Part shown: piece after piece, positions 50,608 through 60,643 of the stretch | Numbering within the stretch: the stretch's first letter is position 1 | Layout of the letters: each line of letters opens with the position of its first letter | Assembly (NCBI GenBank): GCA_034110465.1 | Contig: JAWUZD010000011.1 | Location: 11,904-75,903, forward strand | Source: Aurantibacter sp034110465 | GTDB taxonomy: Bacteria; Bacteroidota; Bacteroidia; Flavobacteriales; Flavobacteriaceae | Length of the DNA stretch: 64,000 nt | Direction of reading: 5' to 3' | Notes under the pieces: generated by a model | Seen by the model: the letters and a program-made list of their open reading frames with translations, nothing else | What the model was told of the DNA's origin: nothing | Databases searched by the model: none | Translations under genes and position numbers: made by a program

Positions 50608-52047
50608 TTAGTTTTTCAACCAATTACTGTTAAAATCGCAATCTCTATATGTGTCGCCAATTTTAATATAAGTTTCTTTGATTTTTTCGTCCTGCCATTT
50701 ATCAATAGCCTTAAAACGTTTTTCGTTAAGCGCTAACTCTTTAATTTTTAAATAATCTCTAGAATAGTCTGCAATATGAGTATCTACTCTATCTGTTACC
50801 ATCATAATTTTAAATTTAATGGTTCCTTTTCTATCTTGTTCTGCTATAACTTCACTAACTGTATTACTATCCAAACTTTGAATTTGACCGTATAACTCTG
50901 TATCCATTTTAGTCAATTCAAAATTATAATCTTGTGTTGTTGGATTAATTAATTGTCCGCCATTAAACTTTGTTTCTTTCTCGTCACTTACTTCTTTTGC
51001 TGCATCTGCAAATGTAATATCTTCAGCTACAATTTTAGCCCTAACATCTTCTAAGCGTTGCTTTGCTTCTTCTAAAGATGAATTTGAGATTTTAGGTGAC
51101 AATAAAATATGTCTAACATCATATTCTTGGCCTCTAATTTTCTCTAAAAATAAAATATGATAACCAAAGTCTGTTTTAAAAGGCTCTGAGATTTGTCCTT
51201 CTTCCATAGAAAAAGCAGTTTCTCTAAACTCTTTAACCATTTGTGGACGCTTTCTATTTAGCGTATATTTTCCTCCGTTAGGAATAGATGCTTTATCATC
51301 TGTATATAAAACGACCTTAGATCTAAAACTAGCACCTTCATTTTCTACTTGGTTTTTAAACTCTTTTAACTTAGCTATTACTCTTTGTTCTTCTTCTGGT
51401 GTTACATTAGGCTGAATAACAATTTGAGCTACTTTTAATTCAGTTCCAAATTCCGGTCTTTGATCTTCTGGAATTTTATTATAAAACTCTCTAACTTCTT
51501 CTGGTGTTACCTCTACACCATCAACAATTTTCTTTTGCATTTCTGAAGCTAAACGATTACTCTTGTTAATCTCAAACATTTCGTCTCTAAACTCCTTTTC
51601 GCTATCTTTTTTGTAAAATTTTAAAAGCTCTTCCATAGAACCGTTAGTACTTTGCAAAAACTGCTGTACTTGTTGATCCACGTATGATCTAATTTCTAAA
51701 TCTGAAATTTCTATACTATCTTGAATAGCGTGATGTGCATATAATTTATCTTCTAAAAGTTTACCAAATAATTGACAACGAGAAACACCTTCTATAGATG
51801 CACCTTGTGCTTTTAATTGTAGAATAGTCTTGTCTATATCGCTATCTAAAACAATATAATCTCCAACTACAGCAGAAACTCCATCTACTTTAACTGCAGA
51901 GTTTGATTTTATACTATCGTTTTGTTTTGGAGCTACTTGCTCTTCAATAATTTCTTGAGCAGTAACTTGGGCTAATCCTAAAGTAAGAATTGCAGCTGCT
52001 AGAGTGTTTTTAATTAAGTATTTCAAACTGTTTATTTTTAATAGCAT
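50608..52047 (-). CDS. SurA-like periplasmic peptidyl-prolyl isomerase
   Basis: 479 residues. A signal peptide (TLAAAILTLGLAQVTA) is followed by the SurA N-terminal chaperone domain (VDGVSAVVGDYIVLDSDIDK) and two parvulin domains (~200-300, GKYTLNRKRPQMVKEF; ~305-410, YDVRHILLSPKISNSSLEEA). It chaperones outer membrane proteins. The ATG at 52047 lies 38 bases inside the upstream gene's end; no other in-frame ATG exists before the signal peptide, though a TTG at codon 8 is possible. Third gene of the three-foldase operon. Confidence 0.9.
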   Translation of the reverse strand: MLLKINSLKYLIKNTLAAAILTLGLAQVTAQEIIEEQVAPKQNDSIKSNSAVKVDGVSAVVGDYIVLDSDIDKTILQLKAQGASIEGVSRCQLFGKLLEDKLYAHHAIQDSIEISDLEIRSYVDQQVQQFLQSTNGSMEELLKFYKKDSEKEFRDEMFEINKSNRLASEMQKKIVDGVEVTPEEVREFYNKIPEDQRPEFGTELKVAQIVIQPNVTPEEEQRVIAKLKEFKNQVENEGASFRSKVVLYTDDKASIPNGGKYTLNRKRPQMVKEFRETAFSMEEGQISEPFKTDFGYHILFLEKIRGQEYDVRHILLSPKISNSSLEEAKQRLEDVRAKIVAEDITFADAAKEVSDEKETKFNGGQLINPTTQDYNFELTKMDTELYGQIQSLDSNTVSEVIAEQDRKGTIKFKIMMVTDRVDTHIADYSRDYLKIKELALNEKRFKAIDKWQDEKIKETYIKIGDTYRDCDFNSNWLKN

Positions 52048-52861
52048 CTTTTGTAATATCTGTTTCTATTTGTTTTAATAAATCCACTTTTCGTTTATTT
52101 ATTAAAATCTGATTTATTGTAGGTCTTACGTAACTAAGTGGTGCGGTTTCACCTCTTAATAAAACATTTTTTATTTGCACCAAATATAGGTCTAATGAAT
52201 CTGTGAGTTGTAGAAAATTAGATTTTTTTAACAGTTCATCATTATTTTCTGATGTAAAAATCGGTAGTTTTTTTAAAACATGATCTGATTTTACCCAAAT
52301 TGAATCGTTTAAAGAATAAGACTTAAACTGAACTTTTAATGAATCTAGCACAACCCGATCAATAGAATCAAAACGTTTTAAGCGCTCAATTAAATCACTT
52401 ATATCGTTTCTGTTATTATTTACGGCAACATATCTTAATTGAAGCAAGTTTTCGTTTAAATTAAAAGCTTGGTTATTATTATTGTAGTATTTATTTGCAG
52501 ACTCATTTTTAACAACAGTATCCAAATCTTTACTTATTAAAGCTTTTAAATATGCGTTACTATACAAATCGCTTCTATAATAATTTATAAGCATTTCAAA
52601 CTCTTGCAACTCTAATTCATTTAAATTCTGAACAGCTCCACTTACTAACAATTGTTGTTTAGCCCACTTGTTTATATAATTTTGAACAAAAAGTAAACTA
52701 TCAGTTTTAGATAAATTAGCTGGCATTTTAGCTTCTATTTCTTGTAAATACAAATAAGCATCTTCTACTCTAGCTACTGAGTTTTCTGGAGCTTCGCTTT
52801 TGTACCAGTTACACGAAACTATGCAAGTAATAAGTAATAAGTATAGGAGTAAATGTTTCAA
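52010..52861 (-). CDS. Foldase-operon lipoprotein (SurA-N-like, no catalytic domain)
   Basis: 283 residues. A lipobox (LLITCIVSC, Cys about residue 17) directs it to a membrane. The remainder is mostly helical, with a short beta region (QLRYVAVNNNRN) and no parvulin signature. By position and fold pattern it looks like a chaperone partner lacking the isomerase domain; family membership is inferred from neighbours, as sequence similarity is weak. It starts 1 base after the large foldase and overlaps the SurA-like gene by 38 bases. Confidence 0.78.
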   Translation of the reverse strand: MKHLLLYLLLITCIVSCNWYKSEAPENSVARVEDAYLYLQEIEAKMPANLSKTDSLLFVQNYINKWAKQQLLVSGAVQNLNELELQEFEMLINYYRSDLYSNAYLKALISKDLDTVVKNESANKYYNNNNQAFNLNENLLQLRYVAVNNNRNDISDLIERLKRFDSIDRVVLDSLKVQFKSYSLNDSIWVKSDHVLKKLPIFTSENNDELLKKSNFLQLTDSLDLYLVQIKNVLLRGETAPLSYVRPTINQILINKRKVDLLKQIETDITKDAIKNKQFEILN

Positions 52862-52862
52862 A

Positions 52863-54782
52863 TTAGTTCTTTAATTCTGCTTTTAAAGCATTTAAATTAG
52901 ATTGGTTTATAACTACAGGATATTTAGCTTTTAATTCTAAAATCCATTTGATTTCTTTTTGATCTTGAAAATCGCTCATTACATTTCCTCTAGCTTCATA
53001 ATAACTTTTTTGTGTTTCTGGTAAGATTGAATTTACCACAACGACAACATAAGATTTATTGTTTTTTTGAACTTTAGAAATTCCTTTTTCAATTTTCAAT
53101 TTTGAAGGCAATGCAGGATTATCAAACTCGTAATTTCCAGAATTAAAAGTCACATTAACCTTATTGTCTGTATTCAATAATTTTTCTATTTCCTCTTTAG
53201 TTTTTCCAGACTTTAAAAGTTTGTATACTTTTTTTGCTTGCTTTTTGTTTGCTGAAGATGCTATAGTAGCTTCAACTCTTTTTGGAAATTTATAGTTAAT
53301 CTTATTTAGATTATAGTACTCTTTTAATGCTAATGAATCGTTCTCTGATGAATTCCAAATTTGATTCCCCATTAATTCAAACAATAATAAACCTTCTTTA
53401 TACTCGTTTAAAATTTGAGCATATTCTTCATTTTCATCTTCTAAATGATTTTCTTGATATCTTAAAACATTAGTATCTACAAAATCTTTATACACTTTTT
53501 CTAACAACTGATTAAAACTTCTTTTAGGCTGAATACGTCTTTGTATTTTATGCAAATAATTTGCAAAATCTTTATACACTAGTGTTTGCTTATTGATTAC
53601 TAAAAAAGGTTTATCTGTATTTAAGCTATCTGGAATAGTCCAAAGACCTTTAAAAATACTATTATTTAAACCTTCTTCAAAATCTTTTAACAACGGTTGG
53701 TTGTATGTTACATTATACTTAACTAGTAAATTTTCTACACGTTTATTATTTAAAACCTTAGATCTAGAATCTCGTTTTACTTTTTGTTCTAAATCTAATT
53801 TATAAGTACTAAATTCTGGCAAATCTTTTTTAAAATAAAGTTTAACAATGTGCCAACCAAATTTTGTTTTAAAAGGCTTGGTGTAAGAACCTATTTCTTT
53901 TAAACCAAAAGCTTGATCTTCAAAAAATGAAGAACTTAATTGTCCACCAGAAAACTCCGGCAACATTCCGCCTTTATTTGAAGAACTTTTGTCTACAGAA
54001 TATTGTTTGGCTAAGGCTTGAAAATCTTCGTTTTGCTCTAAACGTTTATAAAGTTGATTTATTAAATCTTCTTTATCTAATTCTAACATTATATGAGCCA
54101 CAGTAACATCTCCTCTGTTTTTTCTAATATCTTTAACTACAACAATATGATACCCAAAACGTGTTCTAAATGGCTCCGAAACATCACCTGTTTTGGTATT
54201 ATATGCAGCTGTTTCAAAATTATACACCATTTTAAAAGCAGTAAAATAACCTAAATTTTCTGCAAATATTGTTTTACCGTTATGGTTCTCTTTTTGAAAC
54301 GCATCAAAACCGTCTTTAATAACACTTAACCTAATTTTATTTATCTCTTCTAAGGCTCTAACTTCTTCTTCTTCACTTGCGTTCTCGTCTAATTTAACTA
54401 AAACATGATTTGCATTAATTTCTATTTTTAAACGCTCATAAGCCTCAAAGACTAATTGATCTGTAACCTTATTATCATCTATATATTTTTGAGTTAATTG
54501 TTTTTTATAGCCTTCTAACTCATTTTTATAACTTTGTTTGTTATCTAAACCTTTATCATAAGCATCTTCCAATTTCAACTTATAGTTAACAAACAATTCT
54601 AAATAATTATCTATGTTTTTTTGTGAGTTATCTTCTACTAAATCTAAATTCTTATTATAAACACGTTTAAACTCCTTACTTAGTATAGGTTTATTGTTTA
54701 TACTAAACAAAACATCTTGTTGTGCTATAACAGAACTGTAACCACATAAAATTAATATTAAAGCGATATAAAAATTTTTCAT
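52863..54782 (-). CDS. Large PpiC-type periplasmic peptidyl-prolyl isomerase
   Basis: 639 residues. A signal peptide (IALILILCGYSSVIAQ) precedes an N-terminal chaperone domain and two parvulin domains: ~120-220 (INANHVLVKLDENASEEEEV; FRTRFGYHIVVVKDIR) and ~222-320 (VTVAHIMLELDKEDL; PFKTKFGWHIVKLYFKKDLP). A long helical region and a third, degenerate parvulin-like part follow to 639. First gene of the foldase operon. The family builds and quality-controls outer membrane proteins; some Bacteroidota members support T9SS. Confidence 0.9.
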   Translation of the reverse strand: MKNFYIALILILCGYSSVIAQQDVLFSINNKPILSKEFKRVYNKNLDLVEDNSQKNIDNYLELFVNYKLKLEDAYDKGLDNKQSYKNELEGYKKQLTQKYIDDNKVTDQLVFEAYERLKIEINANHVLVKLDENASEEEEVRALEEINKIRLSVIKDGFDAFQKENHNGKTIFAENLGYFTAFKMVYNFETAAYNTKTGDVSEPFRTRFGYHIVVVKDIRKNRGDVTVAHIMLELDKEDLINQLYKRLEQNEDFQALAKQYSVDKSSSNKGGMLPEFSGGQLSSSFFEDQAFGLKEIGSYTKPFKTKFGWHIVKLYFKKDLPEFSTYKLDLEQKVKRDSRSKVLNNKRVENLLVKYNVTYNQPLLKDFEEGLNNSIFKGLWTIPDSLNTDKPFLVINKQTLVYKDFANYLHKIQRRIQPKRSFNQLLEKVYKDFVDTNVLRYQENHLEDENEEYAQILNEYKEGLLLFELMGNQIWNSSENDSLALKEYYNLNKINYKFPKRVEATIASSANKKQAKKVYKLLKSGKTKEEIEKLLNTDNKVNVTFNSGNYEFDNPALPSKLKIEKGISKVQKNNKSYVVVVVNSILPETQKSYYEARGNVMSDFQDQKEIKWILELKAKYPVVINQSNLNALKAELKN

Positions 54783-54795
54783 AAAATTAATAACT

Positions 54796-54834
54796 TATTT
54801 TTGACAAAAATAGCAATATAATAATATATCACAA
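54796..54834. promoter_or_regulatory. Promoter of the foldase operon, inside a perfect palindrome
   Basis: TATTTTTGACAAAAATA (54796-54812) is a perfect palindrome made of two opposite TAnnTTTG boxes. The reverse-strand box (54805-54812) has TTG exactly 19 bases upstream (54832-54834) and serves the foldase operon. The forward box (54796-54803) faces the small gene at 54868 but lacks a TTG at 19 bases. Confidence 0.8.
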
Positions 54835-54867
54835 GTTTGATTTAACATTAAAATAACGCTAAAAAAT

Positions 54868-55104
54868 ATGAGAAAGCTAAAACTAATTTGGGATTTTAGA
54901 GGTCCAGACGCTTTAAAAATAGCTGAGCATCATGAAATTCATTTAAAAGAATTTATTGCTATAAAGAAAACCAATATAAATATTACTGGTTTTTCTTCAA
55001 TTACAGATCTCCACGCTATAGCTTTTATGGTAGTAACAGAATTAGAAATGAAACCAATACGAGATGCTTTAAAACCACATAGAGGTCAAATTTTCCAAGA
55101 ATAA
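54868..55104 (+). CDS. Small conserved-looking protein of unknown function
   Basis: 78 residues, soluble, no signal peptide. Features: LKLIWDFRGPDALKIAEHHEIHL and a hydrophobic helix followed by MKPIRDALKPHRGQIFQE, with several His residues. It is transcribed divergently from the foldase operon. I do not recognise a family; codon use and length fit a real gene. Confidence 0.7.
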   Translation: MRKLKLIWDFRGPDALKIAEHHEIHLKEFIAIKKTNINITGFSSITDLHAIAFMVVTELEMKPIRDALKPHRGQIFQE

Positions 55105-55272
55105 ACATTCAATAGAATATAGATATCCGTTAAATTAACACCAATATACAATCTTTCTAAAAAATTATATTGTTACACTTTTTAAAGTTACAAAACTTAG
55201 ATAAAACTTAATATTTTATAATTGCATTAAACTTTAGTTAGATTAAGACATTTTTATATATTAATAACAAGT

Positions 55273-56739
55273 TTAAAGACCATTTAAAAAACCACTGTAC
55301 AAATCTTTAAATTTAATACCTTCTGTAAATCTATTTTTGTTAAGCTGCTTATGTTCTACTAAAGCCCAAAGCACAAATTCCTTTACAAAATAACTATCTT
55401 GTTTCGTTAATTTTGGTTGATATTGACCTAACAAATCATCTAAAGGTGTAACTACATCTAATATACTTTGGTATTCTTTATTGCGTAAGCTGTCTAATAA
55501 TTCAAAACCATCTTCAGCATTAAAAAACCAAGATAAAACAGCATCATAAGGTGTTTCTACATCTTGCTTTTGTAGTTTTTCTATTTCCGGAAAAAATTCT
55601 GGAAATAAACTTTTAACCGCTTCACCAATTAAGTTATAAGCTACTTTTGCTGCGCCTTCTTGTTCTCCTTCGTAAACTAACTCTACTTTACCTGTAATAG
55701 CAGGGATAATACCTAAAAAATCACTCAATCTAACACTGGTTTTTTTGTCACCAGAAACTAGCATTCTTCGTTCTGCTGTACTTATTAAATTTTGAAATGC
55801 TGTAATACTTAAACGTGCGCTAACACCACTTTTTGCATCTATAAACTCACTATCTCTGGCTTCAAAAACAATTTGCTCTAAAATATCTCTTGCTAATTCT
55901 GGTACATAAACTAAAGAGTCTTGATTCCCATCTAAATTAGCTTCTTGTGCTGTTATAGTTCTTGCTGTTTCAATATCTATAGGATAATGTGTTAAAATTT
56001 GTGAACCAATTCTATCTTTTAATGGCGTTACAATACTACCTCTATTGGTATAATCTTCTGGGTTTGCCGTAAATACAAATTGCATATCCAAAGGTAACCT
56101 TAACTTAAAGCCTCTAATCTGAATATCGCCTTCTTGCAAGATGTTAAATAATGCAACTTGAATTCTTGCTTGTAAATCTGGCAATTCATTAATTACAAAA
56201 ACACAACGATTTGCTCTCGGAATCATTCCGTAATGTATTACACGATCATCTGCATAACTTAATTTCAAGTTGGCGGCTTTTATGGGATCTACATCTCCAA
56301 TAATATCTGCTACAGTAACATCTGGAGTTGCTAATTTCTCCGCAAAACGCTCACTTCTATGCATCCAAGTAATTGGTGTATTATCTCCTTTTTCTTTAAT
56401 TAATTCTAAAGCATATCTTGAGATTGGATTTAAAGGATCGTCGTTAATTTCAGAACCTTTAACCACAGGAATATACTCATCTAACAGGTTTAACATTAAA
56501 CGCGCTAAACGTGTTTTTGCTTGTCCACGTAATCCTAATAAATTAATATTATGACGTGATAAAATGGCGCGTTCCAATTCTGGAATTACTGTATTTTCAT
56601 AACCGTGAACTCCTTTAAACGAAGTCTTTTTTTGTTTAATATTCTCTATTAAATTTTGACGTAATTCATCTTTTATAGATTTAGACTGGTAACCTGAATC
56701 TTTTAATTCTCCTAATGTTTTTATGTGTTCTGTTTTCAT
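55273..56739 (-). CDS. Chelatase-like AAA ATPase (ChlI/MoxR type)
   Basis: 488 residues. Walker A GLRGQAKTRLARLML (~residue 70), Walker B-type VFVINELPDLQARIQVALFN and sensor FTANPEDYTNRGSIVTPLKD are like the magnesium chelatase I subunit. The C-terminal half (lid and extension, ~330-488) is longer than in ChlI. It has no chlorophyll-synthesis neighbours; instead it is paired with a VWA protein encoded 86 bases upstream, so it probably forms an AAA/VWA protein-remodelling or metal-insertion machine. The cargo is unknown. Confidence 0.9.
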   Translation of the reverse strand: MKTEHIKTLGELKDSGYQSKSIKDELRQNLIENIKQKKTSFKGVHGYENTVIPELERAILSRHNINLLGLRGQAKTRLARLMLNLLDEYIPVVKGSEINDDPLNPISRYALELIKEKGDNTPITWMHRSERFAEKLATPDVTVADIIGDVDPIKAANLKLSYADDRVIHYGMIPRANRCVFVINELPDLQARIQVALFNILQEGDIQIRGFKLRLPLDMQFVFTANPEDYTNRGSIVTPLKDRIGSQILTHYPIDIETARTITAQEANLDGNQDSLVYVPELARDILEQIVFEARDSEFIDAKSGVSARLSITAFQNLISTAERRMLVSGDKKTSVRLSDFLGIIPAITGKVELVYEGEQEGAAKVAYNLIGEAVKSLFPEFFPEIEKLQKQDVETPYDAVLSWFFNAEDGFELLDSLRNKEYQSILDVVTPLDDLLGQYQPKLTKQDSYFVKEFVLWALVEHKQLNKNRFTEGIKFKDLYSGFLNGL

Positions 56740-56825
56740 TTTCTAGTTTTAGACTGTTCTTTTTAATATTAAGTTTACTCATCTTTAGAGTAAATACTTG
56801 CAACAATATATTAACAGTTAATTAT

Positions 56826-57950
56826 TTATCCTTTTATTCTCTTTTTTCTATTAGTTTCGTAATCTTCGAAAATCATTTCACCCAAACCTTTAAGACCTGT
56901 ATAAAAGGCTTTTCCTTGATTAGCCTTAGTAAATTCTTCAACAAATTGCATTAAATAGGGATCTTGGGCAATCATAAAAGTAGTTATTGGAATGTGTAGT
57001 TTTCTGGCTTGTTGTGCAACTGCATAACACTTATTGGTTATGTAAGGGTTTAAACCATTACTATCTTTATAATATTGTCCATCTGGTAAACGTAAACAAC
57101 TTGGTTTCCCATCAGTAATCATAAAAATTTGTTTATTAGTGTTTCGTTTTCGACGTAATAAATCTAGTGCTAAATTTAATCCAGCAACAGTATTTGTATG
57201 ATATGGTCCTACATTAAGATACGGTAAATCTTTAATTTTTATAGTCCAAGCATCGTTTCCAAAGACTAAAATATCTAATGTATCTTTTGGATAACGTGTG
57301 GTAATTAATTCCGATAAAGCCATAGCTACTTTCTTGGCTGGTGTAATTCTATCTTCGCCATACAAAATCATACTATGACTAATGTCTATCATTAAAACCG
57401 TACTCATTTGAGATTTGTGTGTAGTTTCTTCAACCACTAAATCGTCTTCCGTTAATCTAAAATCACCTATACCATTATTAATTTGAGCGTTTTTTAAACT
57501 TTCGGTTATAGATACTTTTTCTAAACCATCGCCAAACTGATAGTTTCTAAAATCGCCAGTATGTTCGTCACCTATTCCTAAGCCTTTACTTTTATGATTG
57601 CCTGAACCACTTCGTTTAATATTTCCAAAAATCTGCTCTAAAGCCGATTGCCTAATTGCACGTTCCGTTTTTGATGTAATTGTGTTTCCTTTTTTTCCAT
57701 CGGGTTTAATTTCTTCACGAATGTAACCTTTGGCTTTTAAGTCTTCTACAAAGTTGTCTATAGTATATTCTGGTGTTGTTAATTTATACTCAACATCTAA
57801 TTCTCGAAGCCAAGTAATTGCTTCATCGAAATCGCCAGATGTATGAGTGATTAACTCCTTAAAAACATCGAAAAGCTTATCAAAAGGCGATTGATAAGGT
57901 GCTTCATACGTTTTAAAAACAAAGCCTTTTTTTCTTTCATTTATATTCAT
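56826..57950 (-). CDS. VWA domain protein, partner of the chelatase-like ATPase
   Basis: 374 residues. The C-terminal von Willebrand A domain (~185-360) has a MIDAS site: DISHS in VLMIDISHSMIL, and a Thr/Asp region (TNTVAGLNLALDLL; MITDGKP). The N-terminal ~180 residues are charged and helical. The pair resembles ChlD/ChlI-like or CoxE-type systems, where VWA proteins bind client proteins and the ATPase powers them. First gene of the pair; the ATPase gene follows on the same strand. Confidence 0.9.
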   Translation of the reverse strand: MNINERKKGFVFKTYEAPYQSPFDKLFDVFKELITHTSGDFDEAITWLRELDVEYKLTTPEYTIDNFVEDLKAKGYIREEIKPDGKKGNTITSKTERAIRQSALEQIFGNIKRSGSGNHKSKGLGIGDEHTGDFRNYQFGDGLEKVSITESLKNAQINNGIGDFRLTEDDLVVEETTHKSQMSTVLMIDISHSMILYGEDRITPAKKVAMALSELITTRYPKDTLDILVFGNDAWTIKIKDLPYLNVGPYHTNTVAGLNLALDLLRRKRNTNKQIFMITDGKPSCLRLPDGQYYKDSNGLNPYITNKCYAVAQQARKLHIPITTFMIAQDPYLMQFVEEFTKANQGKAFYTGLKGLGEMIFEDYETNRKKRIKG

Positions 57951-58228
57951 AATGATATAAAAATACGACTAAAATCGTATAAAAAAATGCTATTAACAGC
58001 TTTTTAAGACTTCTGTTTAATCTTTTAAAAACAGTATTAAAATGTAACAATCGAAGAAGAATTTGAGTTCTTATGGGATTTATAAAAGCCAAAAAGAATG
58101 TGTTTAGTCACAATAGGTATTAACTGCTAGTATGATTGCTATATATTTTAATTTATATAATACTTTTAACATTTTGTTTTAGAATAGACATTCGGTTTGT
58201 ACTTATCTTTGCATTCCAATTGCTATAA
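57951..58228. other. Intergenic region with promoter box of the choice-of-anchor L gene
   Basis: 278 bases between divergent genes. The only signal seen is TATCTTTG (58204-58211), a TAnnTTTG -7 box 18 bases before the ATG at 58229. The rest is AT-rich with no repeats or genes recognised. Confidence 0.5.
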
Positions 58229-60562
58229 ATGAAAGATTTATTAAAATATATTTTACTTTTTTTTACTGTAATATTCTATGGTCAGAATGTTATAACAGAT
58301 CAGCAAAGCTATTCGCCTCAACAACTTATAGAAGATGTTTTAATAGATAGCAATTGCATTACAGATGTTGTGGTAACTAATGCTGTAAGCGGGAATTTTG
58401 GGAATTCAGAAAAAAGCTTTGGCTATTTTGATGCTAATGGCTCAAGTTTTCCATTTCAATCTGGAATAGTTTTAAGTACAGGGAAACTTAATAATGTGCA
58501 AGGCCCAAACTCATCTTTATCAGATGATGATGCTACAAATTGGACTGGCGATAGTGATTTAGAAAACGCTGTTCAAGAAACAGGTACATTAAATGCTACC
58601 ATTTTAGAATTTGAGTTTACCTCAATTGCAAATCAAATCAGTTTTAGATATATTTTTGCTTCGGAAGAATACCAAGAAAACAACTCAAGCACATGTAATT
58701 ATTCAGATTTATTTGGATTTTTAATAAAACCTATTGGCACGTCAGATTATGAAAATATAGCTTTAGTTCCTGGAACAAACACACCTGTAAAAGTAACTAC
58801 AGTTCATCCAGAAATACCAAATGGTTGTGACGCAGAAAACGAAATATATTTTGAAAGCTTTAATGATAATAATGCTCCTATAAACTTTAACGGACAAACT
58901 AAGGTTCTAACAGCAACAGCAAATACAATTCCTAACCAAACATACCACGTAAAATTAGTTATAGCTGATGAGCAAAATTACAGATACGATTCTGCTGTTT
59001 TTCTTGAAGCAGGAAGCTTTAAACTAACAACAGATTTAGGACCAGATAAATTATTAAATAATTTAACGTCACTTTGCGGTACAGAAACTTTAACCTTAAA
59101 TGCTACGCAGAGTAATGCAATTGGATATCAATGGAAAAAAAACGGAAGTAATTTATTAGGCGAAATTAATCCAGAATATACAATTACAAATGAAGGGATT
59201 TATGAAGTTGAAGTTACTTTAAATAGTACTTGTACCTCAAAAGGTAAAATTATAGTGGAATATGCAGATTTACCAGTTGTAAATAATTCTACATTAGAAC
59301 AATGCGATCAAAATCAGGATGGATTTACAACTTATAATTTATATAATGCAGAAAATGGAATTATAACTGATTCAGAAGATTTAATATTTGATTTTTATGA
59401 TTCTGAATTAAAAGCGATATCTGAGACAAATCCAATACCTGATCCAATTACGTATAATAACACAAGTGTAAATCAGGTTATTTATGCTGTAATTGGTAAC
59501 CAAAGAACTAATTGTACTTCTATTGCACAATTAACACTTTCAATTTCTAACAACGCTTTAAATATATTACCATTAGATAGTTGTGAAGATGAAATTATTG
59601 ATGGAATTACTACTTTTGATTTAAATGAGATTGAAGCTCAAATAGAAACACAAATTCCAACTAATGCAAACGTAAGTTTCCATATATCTGAAGCTGATGC
59701 ATTAGCTAGCATAAATAGTATAAATACCAATTTTACAAATACAATTCAAAACACTCAAACTATTTATGTTAGAGTAACGACGAATACTAACAATTGTTTT
59801 GGTATTAGCTCTGCCTTATTAAATGTATTAGAAAGACCAGAATTAGAAATTGATTACGCTACAAGTTATTGTGTAAATAACTTTCCTGAAACCATTTCGC
59901 TTTACGGAGAAATTTTAAACCCAGAACCTACAGATATATATTCTTGGGCCTTTAACAACAACTTACTTCCATCTGAAAACTCATCAACTATAGACATTAA
60001 TACAATTGGAACTTATACATTTACAGTAACTAATATTAATAACTGCCAAGTATCTCAAAATATAATAGTTACTCAAGTAGAAACACCTATAATATCTAAT
60101 ATAAATTTTACCGAATTATCAGAAAATAATATCGTAACTATAGAAACATTAAATACTGGTGATTTTGAATATGCTATAGATAATCCATCTGTAATTTATC
60201 AAAACTCAAATATATTCACAAGTGTTTCACCAGGATTTTATACTATTTATGTTAGAGAAAAAAACGGCTGTGGTTTAGCAACTCAAATTATTTCTATACT
60301 AGGAATTCCTAAATATTTCACTCCAAATGGAGATGGTTTTAACGACTACTGGAAACCATTAGGCGTATCAGAATCTGTTAATTTTGATATAGATATTAAA
60401 ATTTTTAACAGATACGGAAAATTATTAAAACAACTCTCATCCACAGGTCAAGGCTGGAATGGTAAACTTAATGGTAATAATTTACCAACAGAAGATTATT
60501 GGTATGTAATTACAAGAAAAAATCGAGAAACTACTACTGGCCATTTTACACTAAAAAGATAA
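58229..60562 (+). CDS. Choice-of-anchor L protein with T9SS type B sorting domain
   Basis: 777 residues. Signal peptide (YILLFFTVIFYGQN) then a choice-of-anchor L domain (~25-270: SPQQLIEDVLIDSNCITDVV; QISFRYIFASEEYQENNSST). Ig-like and CHU-type linkers occupy ~285-690. The last ~90 residues form the gliding-motility-associated C-terminal domain (IPKYFTPNGDGFNDYW ... FNRYGKLLKQL; TEDYWYVITRKN), the type B signal for secretion by T9SS. Predicted to be exported and attached to the cell surface. The following gene is a second surface protein, separated by a terminator/promoter overlap. Confidence 0.93.
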   Translation: MKDLLKYILLFFTVIFYGQNVITDQQSYSPQQLIEDVLIDSNCITDVVVTNAVSGNFGNSEKSFGYFDANGSSFPFQSGIVLSTGKLNNVQGPNSSLSDDDATNWTGDSDLENAVQETGTLNATILEFEFTSIANQISFRYIFASEEYQENNSSTCNYSDLFGFLIKPIGTSDYENIALVPGTNTPVKVTTVHPEIPNGCDAENEIYFESFNDNNAPINFNGQTKVLTATANTIPNQTYHVKLVIADEQNYRYDSAVFLEAGSFKLTTDLGPDKLLNNLTSLCGTETLTLNATQSNAIGYQWKKNGSNLLGEINPEYTITNEGIYEVEVTLNSTCTSKGKIIVEYADLPVVNNSTLEQCDQNQDGFTTYNLYNAENGIITDSEDLIFDFYDSELKAISETNPIPDPITYNNTSVNQVIYAVIGNQRTNCTSIAQLTLSISNNALNILPLDSCEDEIIDGITTFDLNEIEAQIETQIPTNANVSFHISEADALASINSINTNFTNTIQNTQTIYVRVTTNTNNCFGISSALLNVLERPELEIDYATSYCVNNFPETISLYGEILNPEPTDIYSWAFNNNLLPSENSSTIDINTIGTYTFTVTNINNCQVSQNIIVTQVETPIISNINFTELSENNIVTIETLNTGDFEYAIDNPSVIYQNSNIFTSVSPGFYTIYVREKNGCGLATQIISILGIPKYFTPNGDGFNDYWKPLGVSESVNFDIDIKIFNRYGKLLKQLSSTGQGWNGKLNGNNLPTEDYWYVITRKNRETTTGHFTLKR

Positions 60563-60600
60563 TTTATACTTAAACATCTTGTTTGTATTTCCTTTTAATT

Positions 60601-60640
60601 ATGCTTACATATACTTAACTTTGTAAGCATTAATTTTTTT
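60601..60640 (+). terminator. Terminator hairpin overlapping the next gene's promoter
   Basis: ATGCTTACA (60601-60609) and TGTAAGCAT (60622-60630) form a 9-bp stem with a 12-base loop, followed by TAATTTTTTT. The -7 box TAACTTTG (60616-60623) for the next gene lies in the loop and 3' arm, so stopping one transcript and starting the next use the same bases. Confidence 0.7.
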
Positions 60641-60643
60641 TAA

